Origin: Actinomycetes bacterium
Lineage (GTDB): Bacteria > Actinomycetota > Acidimicrobiia > Acidimicrobiales > Palsa-688
NCBI GenBank assembly: GCA_021819345.1
Contig: JAKARG010000040.1
Location: 1-12,484 of the forward strand
Length of the DNA stretch: 12,484 bases
Direction of reading: 5' to 3'
Under the pieces are notes generated by a model. The model was given only the letters and a program-made list of their open reading frames with translations. It made no database searches and was not told the origin of the DNA. Shown here piece after piece: positions 6,878-12,484 of this stretch (positions are counted from its first letter, which is position 1; every line of letters starts with the position of its first letter). A program made the position numbers and the translations under genes.

Positions 6878-7912
6878 GTGGAGCGACGCCCTACCATCCA
6901 CGACGTTGCTGCCCTCGCCGGGGTGTCCAAGTCGCTGGTCTCGCTCGTGTTGCAAGGCTCGCCCCGGGTGAGCGAGGAGCGCCGCCAGGTGGTGTTGTCG
7001 GCGGTCGAGGAGCTCTCCTACCGCCCCAACCGGCTTGCCCGGCAGCTGGCGACCAACCGCACCCGCACGGTTGGGGCCGTCGTTGCAGACCTGCACAATC
7101 CGTTCTTCCACGATGTTCTCGACGGCCTCCAGGCCGAGGCGGACAAGCGTGGCTACCGTGTGCTGATCGGCACCGGCGGCCTCTCCTCGGCCGAGGAGGT
7201 CGCAGTGGGAGAGCTGCTCCTGGAGCTGCGAGTCGAGGGGCTGGTGCTCTTGGCTCACGACCTCCCACCCCGGCTGACTGCCCGGTTGGCGGCGGCCGGC
7301 CCGTGCGTGGTGGTGGCACGCGGGCCGAGTAGGGGTGTGGCCGCCGACGTGGTGGTCAACGACGACCTGGTCGGGATGCGCCTGGCGGTCGGGCACCTGG
7401 TGCAGCTCGGTCACCGGGACATGGCACACGTCGCAGCGGCGACTGCTGCGGGCCGGGTCCGGGCGGCGGCGTTCCGCCAGGCGGTCTCCGAGCTCGCTCC
7501 CGACCTCGAAGTGACCGTGCTCTTGGGTGGGATGACCGAGGAGGCGGGCTACGGGGGAGCTGCGGCCGCTTTGGCGAGGTCTCCGAGGCCGACTGCGCTT
7601 CTGATGGCGAACGACATCGCCGCCATCGGGGCTTTCAACGCCGCCGACGACGCCGGCCTCCGGATCCCCGAGGATGTCTCGGTGGTGGGCTACGACAACA
7701 CCGAGATGGCTGCCACCCGGCACATCTCGCTCACCACGGTCGACCAGCCGCGCCAGGAGATGGGCCGGCTTGCCTTCCAGTCGCTCTGGGAGCGGGTCGA
7801 GGAGGGCCGAACCCGCTCCCGCAACCGGGTCGTGACCCCTACCCTCGTGGTCCGCTCGTCCACCGCCGAGCCGCCGCAGGAGCCTCGTCGTCGAGCTCGC
7901 TGCGAGGACTAG
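6878..7912 (+). CDS. LacI-family transcriptional repressor
   Basis: 344 residues from GTG at 6878, 16 bases after the ATPase stop, with GGGGG at 6866-6870 as a possible ribosome site. The N-terminal helix-turn-helix is TIHDVAALAGVSKSLVSLVL (6-25), followed by the family hinge YRPNRLARQL (48-57). The rest is a periplasmic-binding-like effector domain with DLHNPFF (71-77), ADVVVNDD (156-163), LMANDIAAIGAF (242-253), VSVVGYDN (267-274) and LTTVDQP (285-291). The family binds palindromic operators and releases them when a sugar or related ligand binds. Its place at the end of the transport operon suggests it controls this operon and the divergent iolG unit through the elements at 2004-2018 and 2121-2134. 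The C-terminal tail is Arg- and Pro-rich. Confidence 0.95.
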   Translation: MERRPTIHDVAALAGVSKSLVSLVLQGSPRVSEERRQVVLSAVEELSYRPNRLARQLATNRTRTVGAVVADLHNPFFHDVLDGLQAEADKRGYRVLIGTGGLSSAEEVAVGELLLELRVEGLVLLAHDLPPRLTARLAAAGPCVVVARGPSRGVAADVVVNDDLVGMRLAVGHLVQLGHRDMAHVAAATAAGRVRAAAFRQAVSELAPDLEVTVLLGGMTEEAGYGGAAAALARSPRPTALLMANDIAAIGAFNAADDAGLRIPEDVSVVGYDNTEMAATRHISLTTVDQPRQEMGRLAFQSLWERVEEGRTRSRNRVVTPTLVVRSSTAEPPQEPRRRARCED

Positions 7913-7974
7913 TTGGTCACCACCAGGCAAGGCCCTGGATCGATCGCCGGCTCGGGGGCTCGGCGGCGAGCTCC

Positions 7975-7990
7975 GCTGGCCCGTGCCAGC
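7975..7990. terminator. Weak hairpin between convergent lacI-type and toxin genes
   Basis: GCTGGC-CCGT-GCCAGC is a perfect 6-bp stem with a 4-base loop in the 104-bp gap between two convergent genes. It is symmetric and could stop transcription from either side, but no T tract flanks it on either strand. Confidence 0.3.
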
Positions 7991-8016
7991 TGCACTCGGT
8001 CGCGGCTCGGGACTGC

Positions 8017-8418
8017 TCAGAGCTGGTGCAGCACGAGGCCGAAGCCGATCGCCCGGGCGAGGTGGCGCAGGTCGCTTGGGTCGGAGGTCACGACGGGAGC
8101 ACCGAGCTGGCGGGCGAGGACGACGACCAGGGCGTCGACCACATCGTCAGTCCCGGCTGCGCCGCACGCCACTCCGGCGGCGCGCGCTAGCTCCTCGCTG
8201 TCGGGCGTGACGTCACAGCCGCGCAAGAACCGTGCGAGGTTGGCCTGGGCTGGGCGACCGCGCCAGACCTGCCCGAGCACGGCAGCCGGCAGGGTCGGCG
8301 TGATCCGGGACCGGAGCGCCTCCACGTGCAGGCTCCAGGCCCGTGTCGACCGACGGTCGGCGGCGACCAGCACCCCGGCGTCGTAGACCAGCACCCCGGC
8401 GTCGTGCACCGGCGCCAC
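8017..8418 (-). CDS. PIN-domain toxin of a VapBC-like module
   Basis: 133 residues if it starts at GTG 8418-8416, 8 bases after the antitoxin stop. GTG codons at 8409 and 8394 are alternative starts, and no Shine-Dalgarno decides between them. The PIN fold is shown by an N-terminal strand VLVYDAGVLVAADRR with the first catalytic Asp, a middle segment AAVLGQVWRG, and a C-terminal acidic block TDDVVDALVVV...VTSDPSDL. The position where many VapC proteins have Glu in an AEVWR motif is Gln here; I recall this in an actinobacterial subfamily, so it need not be inactivating. Such toxins are metal-dependent ribonucleases. The first motif is duplicated (DAGVLVY-DAGVLVA). The gene pairs with the antitoxin just upstream. 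Confidence 0.8.
   Translation of the reverse strand: MAPVHDAGVLVYDAGVLVAADRRSTRAWSLHVEALRSRITPTLPAAVLGQVWRGRPAQANLARFLRGCDVTPDSEELARAAGVACGAAGTDDVVDALVVVLARQLGAPVVTSDPSDLRHLARAIGFGLVLHQL
8365..8405. repeat. 21-bp tandem duplication inside the toxin gene
   Basis: A 20-base unit beginning GACCAGCACC occurs at 8365-8384 and again at 8386-8405, identical, with one base between, giving a 21-bp period. It is in frame and repeats seven residues of the toxin N-terminus, including the Asp of the first PIN motif. Confidence 0.9.
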
Positions 8419-8426
8419 GACGTGGG

Positions 8427-8696
8427 TCAGCCGGCCAGGCGGCGCTGGCCACTGGCACTGGCGAGCACGTCGGCCACCCATGACCGGTCCTCCGCCGACG
8501 GGGTGATGGCGCCGTGCGCGGCCTCGAGCTCACCGATGGCCGCTAGCCCGTCGGCGACAAGAGCGCAGTGACGAAGTTCGTGCTCGCTGGCCCGTGCCAA
8601 CCAGGCCGACAACGACAGCCCCTCTTCCGCAGCGGCCTGCTGGGCGAGCCTGTGCAGCTCGACGGGGAAGGACACTGCGAACTTCCGAACGGTCAT
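8427..8696 (-). CDS. Ribbon-helix-helix-like antitoxin partner of the PIN toxin
   Basis: 89 residues from ATG at 8696-8694. The N-terminus, TVRKFAVSFPVELHRLAQQA then SLSAWLARASEHELRH, has a short basic beta strand, a helix, a Ser-Leu-Ser turn and a second helix, as in CopG/RHH DNA-binding antitoxins. The rest is acidic and Ala-rich and would wrap the toxin. Longer in-frame upstream reading only shadows the neighbouring dehydrogenase gene. A TATTAT box lies 6 bases before the ATG, so the message is likely leaderless and starts at this codon, which supports the choice. RHH antitoxins usually repress their own promoter; I see no clear palindrome here. The toxin gene follows after 8 bases. Confidence 0.76.
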   Translation of the reverse strand: MTVRKFAVSFPVELHRLAQQAAAEEGLSLSAWLARASEHELRHCALVADGLAAIGELEAAHGAITPSAEDRSWVADVLASASGQRRLAG

Positions 8697-8892
8697 ACTC
8701 CAATAATACCGACCGACGGGGTGCCCGAGCTGAGGGCGAGCCAGGGCCTCCGGGAGCGAGACATCCGAGCCCGGCGGGCTGGCCCTCGGGTGGAGGTCGG
8801 GCGGTCGATGCGCTCGGCCCGAATGGCGTGGCCGGGGCGCCGGGAGCGGAGATGAGCCGACTGGGACCGGGCCACCGCGTCCTGCGAGGGAC
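8697..8892. other. 196-bp gap between the UxuB-like and antitoxin genes
   Basis: Apart from the antitoxin -10 box at its left end, this gap holds no start-bearing frame with a recognisable family and no convincing terminator; only short GC self-complementary patches such as CCGGGGCGCCGG (near 8833-8844) are seen. Confidence 0.5.
8703..8708 (-). promoter_or_regulatory. -10 box of a leaderless antitoxin promoter
   Basis: The minus strand reads TATTAT at 8708-8703, followed by 6 bases and the ATG at 8696. The expected transcription start coincides with the A of the start codon. No good -35 is found at 16-18 bp upstream, as is common for actinobacterial leaderless promoters. This AT-rich patch stands out from its very GC-rich surroundings. 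Confidence 0.55.
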
Positions 8893-10383
8893 TTACCGGG
8901 AGGCGTCGACGACGTGGCGGGCGGTGGCCTCGGCGCCGTTGCGGCGGAGGCGATCGAGCAGCTCGGCCAGCGTGTCGCGGACGAAGTGGTCCTCGGCGAT
9001 CCCGGGGGGGAACACCGCCGGCCAGTCGAGGAGGGACTCCACGACCGCACCGGCGACGCTCGTCTCGGAGGTCCGCTCGGCTATGGCGCCCGAGAGCGGG
9101 TCGTCGACCGGCAGCGGGTTGCCCTGCTCGTCGCGGCGGTCGACCACGAAGCGCATCCACGCGGCGATCCCGAGGAGGGCGGCGAGGGGCTCTCCACCCT
9201 GCCGGCGCCGATCGGAGACGGTTCCGACCAGGCGCTGGGGCAGCTTCTGGCTCCCGTCGGCGGCGATCTGGGCGGTGCGGTGCGGCAGGGCCCGGTTCAT
9301 GAAGCGCTCCAGGAGCTGCTCCTCGTAGGCGGCGAGGTCGAGCCCGGGGAGCGGGGCCAGGGTGGGCTCGACGTCTACGGTCATGAGACGCCGGACGACG
9401 CCTTCGAAGCCGGGCCGCCGAATGGCGTCGGCCACCAGGGAGCTGCCGGCGAGCTGGCCGAGATAGGCGAGGGTCGAGTGGCTCCCGTTGAGCAACCTGA
9501 CCTTGGCGAGCTCCCAGGGGCGGGCGTCGCCCACGAGCAGCACTCCGGCGGCTTCCCACGCCGGGCGGGGCCCGGCGAAGTCGTCCTCGACCACCCACTG
9601 GCGGAATGCCTCGGTGACCACGGCGGCGTGGTCGGCGACCCCGAGCAGGCCGGCCGCCGCCGCCCGGTCGGCGTCGGTGGTGGCGGGGACGATCCGGTCG
9701 ACCATCGTGGAGGGGAACCTGACGTGTTCCTCGATCCACCCGGTGGTGGCCGACCCGTCCTCGCCCCGCTCGGCGAGGTCGGTCACCAAGCGGCCGAGTA
9801 CCCTGCCGTTGTCGGCCAGGTTGTCGCACGACACGACGGTGAGGGGTCCGGATCCGCGGTGCCGGCGGGCGCGGATGCCCGCGACGAGCTGGCCGACCGC
9901 GCTCCGGGGATCGCGCCCGGCGAGGTCGGCCTCCACCTCCGGGTCCTCCCAGCGGAGGGTCCCGGTTCGGGGGTCCCGGCGGTAGCCCTTCTCGGTGACG
10001 GTGAGGGTGACCAGGTGCACCTCGGGCGAGGCGATGCGCCGGACCACCTCGGCCGGATCGGCCGAGCCGTCCACCACCTCACGGACGACCCCCACCACCG
10101 AGGCGCGGGTACCTGCGTCGGTGCGCTCCGAGATCGAGTAGAGCCCGTCCTGGGGGAGTAGCTGGGCTGCGACTGCCCCGCTGCGCTGCGTCACCCCGCA
10201 GATGCCCCAGTTGCCGGGGGTCGCGGCCAGGGCGTCCTCGGTGAAGCTCGCCTGGTGAGCCCGGTGGAAGGCCCCGATGCCGAGGTGCACGATCCCGACC
10301 CCGATCGATCGGGGGTCGACCTTCGGGCGCATCGAGGCCGGCACCGAGCCCAGGTTGGCCAGGGAGAGCCGCTCCCGGGTCAA
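8893..10383 (-). CDS. uxuB: Mannitol dehydrogenase-family oxidoreductase (fructuronate reductase / UxuB-like)
   Basis: 496 residues from TTG at 10383-10381, which gives the family's usual length (about 480-500) and aligns the N-terminus with UxuB; upstream in-frame sequence has no nearby ATG or GTG and does not resemble the family. The Rossmann strand is GIVHLGIGAFHRAHQA (30-45). Further matches to E. coli UxuB, from memory, are LTVTEKGY (127-134), SCDNLADNG (185-193), FPSTMVDRIVPA (223-234), EAFRQWVVEDDFA (258-270) and IAADGSQKLPQRL (373-385). The polyol dehydrogenase catalytic set Lys294, Asn299 and His302 lies in KVRLLNGSHSTLAYLG. The known reaction is NAD-linked interconversion of D-fructuronate and D-mannonate; mannitol, arabinitol and tagaturonate enzymes share the fold. 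It follows the ROK kinase gene on the same strand after 115 bp. The substrate is uncertain because the nearby dehydratase is of the altronate type. Confidence 0.88.
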   Translation of the reverse strand: MTRERLSLANLGSVPASMRPKVDPRSIGVGIVHLGIGAFHRAHQASFTEDALAATPGNWGICGVTQRSGAVAAQLLPQDGLYSISERTDAGTRASVVGVVREVVDGSADPAEVVRRIASPEVHLVTLTVTEKGYRRDPRTGTLRWEDPEVEADLAGRDPRSAVGQLVAGIRARRHRGSGPLTVVSCDNLADNGRVLGRLVTDLAERGEDGSATTGWIEEHVRFPSTMVDRIVPATTDADRAAAAGLLGVADHAAVVTEAFRQWVVEDDFAGPRPAWEAAGVLLVGDARPWELAKVRLLNGSHSTLAYLGQLAGSSLVADAIRRPGFEGVVRRLMTVDVEPTLAPLPGLDLAAYEEQLLERFMNRALPHRTAQIAADGSQKLPQRLVGTVSDRRRQGGEPLAALLGIAAWMRFVVDRRDEQGNPLPVDDPLSGAIAERTSETSVAGAVVESLLDWPAVFPPGIAEDHFVRDTLAELLDRLRRNGAEATARHVVDASR

Positions 10384-10484
10384 CGGCTCGGGCCCGCCGA
10401 CGGTTCCGACCGACGAAAGGGCTCGGGAGGGTCGTCGAGGTCCGTCGCCGGCAGCACCAGCCCGGAGCGGGTGACGGGGGGCAT
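10380..10484 (-). CDS. Possible 34-codon leader ORF between the ROK and UxuB-like genes
   Basis: ATG at 10484-10482 opens a 34-residue frame (MPPVTRSGLVLPATDLDD..., then Pro-, Ser- and Arg-rich). Its TGA at 10382-10380 overlaps the TTG start of the UxuB-like gene as TTGA. It begins 14 bases after the ROK stop and fills most of the gap. It could be a coupling ORF that carries ribosomes to the TTG start, a former N-terminus now out of frame, or a chance frame in GC-rich DNA. No family is recognised and no Shine-Dalgarno is seen. Confidence 0.25.
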   Translation of the reverse strand: MPPVTRSGLVLPATDLDDPPEPFRRSEPSAGPSR

Positions 10485-10498
10485 GCGGCGATGCCGGC

Positions 10499-11548
10499 TC
10501 AGCGGGTGCCGGCCGAGTGGCCGACCTCCCGCCCCCGTCCGGAGACGCTCTCCAGCGCGGCGATGGCCGCACCCCGGGCGCCGGCCATGTCGAGGTCCGG
10601 CACCAGGCCGAAGATGGCCGCCTCGGCCTGCTCCTCCCGGAGCACCGTGTGCTGGCGGACCTGGCCCAGGAACCAGTCGCGAAACGCCGGCGCCGCCTCG
10701 ACCACGCCCCCGCCGACGAAGTACGCGCTCGGGTCGCAGAAGTTGGCGGCGATGGTGAACAACCGACCGAGCGCCATGGCCTGCTGGCCGAAGATGGCGA
10801 GGGCCATCGGGTCGCCCTGCTCTCCGTAGCCCCGGACCATCCTGGCCGCCGTCTTCGGCGACCCGACGCTGGCCAGGTCGTGACCCTCGAAGCGCGACAG
10901 CCAGTAGGGGAGCAGGTTGTTCTCGATGGCGGTCAGCGAGGCCACGCTCTCTGCGTCACCTCGGAAGCCGCAGTTGCAGCTGGGGACCGGTTGGCCTTCG
11001 CCCAACAGACCGTCCAAGGAGATGTGGACATGGCCCAGCTCGCCCGCCATTCCCACCTCGCCACGTACCACCCGGCCGGCTTCGATCATGCCTCCGCCGA
11101 GCCCGGTACCGACCACCGCGGTGATCGAGGAACGGGCCCCGGCGCCGTCTCCGAAGCAGGCGTGGTGGGCGTAGAGGGCAGCCGCGTTCCCGTCGTTGTT
11201 GTAGACCACCGGAAGCTCCAGGCGGGCTTGGAGGGCGCCTCGGAAGTCGAAACCCCACCAGGCGGGCGAGGAGAAGTTGGTTGCGCCCTTGGAGGAGATC
11301 ACCCCGTCTGCGCTCGCAGGACCAGGAGTGTCCAACCCGACGGCCAGCACCGACGAGCGGTGCAGGTCGGTGAGCCGGAGAACTCCTTCGAATGCGTCGG
11401 CCAGCGCCTCGACGGCGACTGCGGGACCCTCCAGGACCCGGCTGGGGGTCTCTACCAGGCGGTCGACCAGGAAGCGCCCGGAGGCGTCGAGCACGGTGGC
11501 GTTGTTGCTCGTGCCTCCGTTGTCCAACCCCACGACGACCGATGACAT
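10499..11548 (-). CDS. ROK-family sugar kinase
   Basis: 349 residues from ATG at 11548-11546, with AGGAGA at 11564-11559 and 10 bases spacing. ROK landmarks in order are the ATP-phosphate motif GLDNGGTSNNATVLD (7-21), NNDGNAAALYA (117-127) with catalytic Asp119, VVGTGLGGGMI (145-155), GELGHVHI (169-176) and CNCGFRGDAE (191-200). The last corresponds to the CxCGxxGCxE zinc motif, but Asp198 replaces the third Cys. The family phosphorylates hexoses and related sugars with ATP; close relatives include glucokinase and fructokinase. Sitting between an altronate-type dehydratase and a UxuB-like reductase, it might phosphorylate 2-keto-3-deoxygluconate or a free sugar, but sequence alone does not tell. 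It is the second gene of a minus-strand group. Confidence 0.9.
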   Translation of the reverse strand: MSSVVVGLDNGGTSNNATVLDASGRFLVDRLVETPSRVLEGPAVAVEALADAFEGVLRLTDLHRSSVLAVGLDTPGPASADGVISSKGATNFSSPAWWGFDFRGALQARLELPVVYNNDGNAAALYAHHACFGDGAGARSSITAVVGTGLGGGMIEAGRVVRGEVGMAGELGHVHISLDGLLGEGQPVPSCNCGFRGDAESVASLTAIENNLLPYWLSRFEGHDLASVGSPKTAARMVRGYGEQGDPMALAIFGQQAMALGRLFTIAANFCDPSAYFVGGGVVEAAPAFRDWFLGQVRQHTVLREEQAEAAIFGLVPDLDMAGARGAAIAALESVSGRGREVGHSAGTR

Positions 11549-11669
11549 GTGCGACCCGTCTCCTGTGCCAGGTTCCCGAGAGACCCGTGACCGCCTTCGC
11601 GGGAGGGATCCAGCCGATCCTAGGCCTGGAGCGCGATCGCGACCACCGGGCCTGTTCGGATCAGACGGA

Positions 11670-12484
11670 TCAGAGCACTGCGCCGAGCTGCCAGGCCACG
11701 AGCTCCTCGTCGCCGAGGCCGAGGTCCTCGCTCTTGGTGTGCTCTCCCGACGCCACCGACAGGACTCGGGTGAACAGCTCGGCCCCGAGCTGCTCGACCG
11801 AGGTGGTCCCCTCGAGCACCTGCCCGCAGTCGAGGTCCATGTCCTCGGGCATCCGCCGGTACAGCTCCGAGGTGGTCGCCAGCTTGAGGCTCGGAGCCGG
11901 CTTGCAGCCGAACACCGACCCCCGCCCGGTGGTGAAGCAGACCAGGTTCGCCCCGCCGGCGACGAGCCCGGTCACCGATACCGGGTCGTAGCCCGGGGTG
12001 TCCATGAACACGAGGCCCTTGGCGCGGACCGCCTCGGCGTAGCCGACCACCTCGACCAGAGCGCTGCTGCCCCCCTTGGCCACCGCTCCGAGCGACTTCT
12101 CCTCGATGGTGGTGATCCCTCCGGCGCGGTTGCCCGGCGAGGGGTTGCCGTCCAAGGTGGTGCCCCCGGCCCGGGCGTAGGCCTCCCACCAGGCGACCCG
12201 CTCCTCCAGGGCTCGGGCGACCTCAGGGGTGGTGGCGCGGGCGGTGAGCAGGTGCTCGGCGCCGTGGATCTCGGGGGTCTCGGCGAGTACAGCAGTGCCT
12301 CCGGCGGCGACCAACAGGTCGCTCGCGACACCGAGGACCGGGTTGGCGGTGACCCCCGACCAGGCGTCGGAGCCACCGCACTGGAGGCCGAGGACCAGCT
12401 CGGAAGCGGGCACCGTCCGACGCTCCGCGGGGGCCAGGGCCTCGATCATCCCCCGGACCTCCGAGACCCCCCACTCGATGGCGG
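11670..12484 (-). CDS. uxaA: UxaA-family dehydratase (altronate/galactarate type), N-terminal part beyond window edge
   Basis: About 271 codons lie in the window, ending at TGA 11672-11670; the frame is open at the right edge, so the ATG at 12449 is internal, not the start. The large UxaA/GarD C-terminal domain is clear: LGLQCGGSDAWSGVTANP (about 30-47 in the visible part), AETPEIHGAE, DGNPSPGNRAGGITTIEEKS, KGGSSALVEVVGYAE, GLVFMDTPGYDPVSVTGLVAGG, FTTGRGSVFGCKPAPSLKL and MDLDCGQVLEG. Conserved Cys and Glu residues typical of this iron-dependent dehydratase family are present. The usual reaction is D-altronate to 2-keto-3-deoxygluconate; galactarate dehydratase and sulfolactate lyase are relatives that cannot be ruled out. 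Whether the small N-terminal SAF domain is fused lies outside the window. The ROK kinase gene follows after 121 bp. Confidence 0.88.
   Translation of the reverse strand, partial: AIEWGVSEVRGMIEALAPAERRTVPASELVLGLQCGGSDAWSGVTANPVLGVASDLLVAAGGTAVLAETPEIHGAEHLLTARATTPEVARALEERVAWWEAYARAGGTTLDGNPSPGNRAGGITTIEEKSLGAVAKGGSSALVEVVGYAEAVRAKGLVFMDTPGYDPVSVTGLVAGGANLVCFTTGRGSVFGCKPAPSLKLATTSELYRRMPEDMDLDCGQVLEGTTSVEQLGAELFTRVLSVASGEHTKSEDLGLGDEELVAWQLGAVL

Noticed and set aside
10384..10572. Longer UxuB-like protein starting inside the ROK gene
   Set aside because: The extra 63 residues are Arg- and Pro-rich, unlike the family, and would overlap the ROK end by many codons.
10517..11545. Plus-strand open frame opposite the ROK kinase
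   Set aside because: It is antisense to a clear ROK gene and has no recognisable motifs; high GC makes such frames common.
11633..11640. GCGATCGC palindrome before the ROK gene
   Set aside because: A single 8-bp palindrome in GC-rich DNA with no partner copy; no basis for a function.
11658..11675. Tandem GGATCAGA repeat at the end of the UxaA-type gene
   Set aside because: Only two short copies spanning the stop codon; too small to interpret.
1..12484. tRNA, rRNA, CRISPR, insertion sequence, phage or attachment-site signals
   Set aside because: I looked for cloverleaf ends, regular repeats, transposase motifs and flanking inverted repeats and saw none.

Overview
The window is GC-rich and densely coded, with many GTG starts, one TTG start, ATGA/GTGA stop-start overlaps and one gene that looks leaderless. 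This style fits a high-GC actinobacterium, possibly of the Acidimicrobiia type, but that placement is inference; no marker gene or RNA gene is present to fix it.

Layout. (1) Positions 1-1969, minus strand: an iolG-type inositol 2-dehydrogenase followed by an overlapping iolE-type inosose dehydratase that runs off the left edge by its last few codons. (2) 1970-2478: a 509-bp divergent control region with two well-formed sigma70-type promoters back to back. Each has a near-identical 14-bp element at its start, in mirror orientation. (3) 2479-7912, plus strand: a second Gfo/Idh/MocA oxidoreductase, a Tat-exported sugar-binding protein, an RbsC-type permease, a single-domain ABC ATPase and a LacI-family repressor. 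The last four are closely spaced or overlapping and form an operon; a strong hairpin separates the oxidoreductase from the binding protein. (4) 8017-8696, minus strand: a ribbon-helix-helix antitoxin and PIN-domain toxin pair. The antitoxin appears to have a leaderless promoter, and the toxin gene has a 21-bp in-frame duplication over its first catalytic motif. (5) 8893-12484, minus strand: a UxaA-type altronate dehydratase C-terminal domain cut by the right edge, a ROK-family sugar kinase and a UxuB/mannitol-dehydrogenase-type oxidoreductase.

How it may work together. The transporter is of the class that imports monosaccharides and cyclitols. IolG and IolE would carry out the first two steps of inositol breakdown (inositol to 2-keto-inositol to a diketo product), and the second Gfo/Idh/MocA enzyme could oxidise or interconvert a related substrate. 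The LacI protein at the end of the transport operon is the natural candidate to bind the paired operators. The right-hand cluster is built from hexuronate/aldonate enzymes. It may be an independent uronate module or the lower half of a pathway that joins cyclitol oxidation to the hexuronate route. iolB, iolC, iolD and a mannonate dehydratase are not seen here, so either pathway is incomplete within the window. I saw no tRNA, rRNA, CRISPR array, insertion sequence or attachment site.
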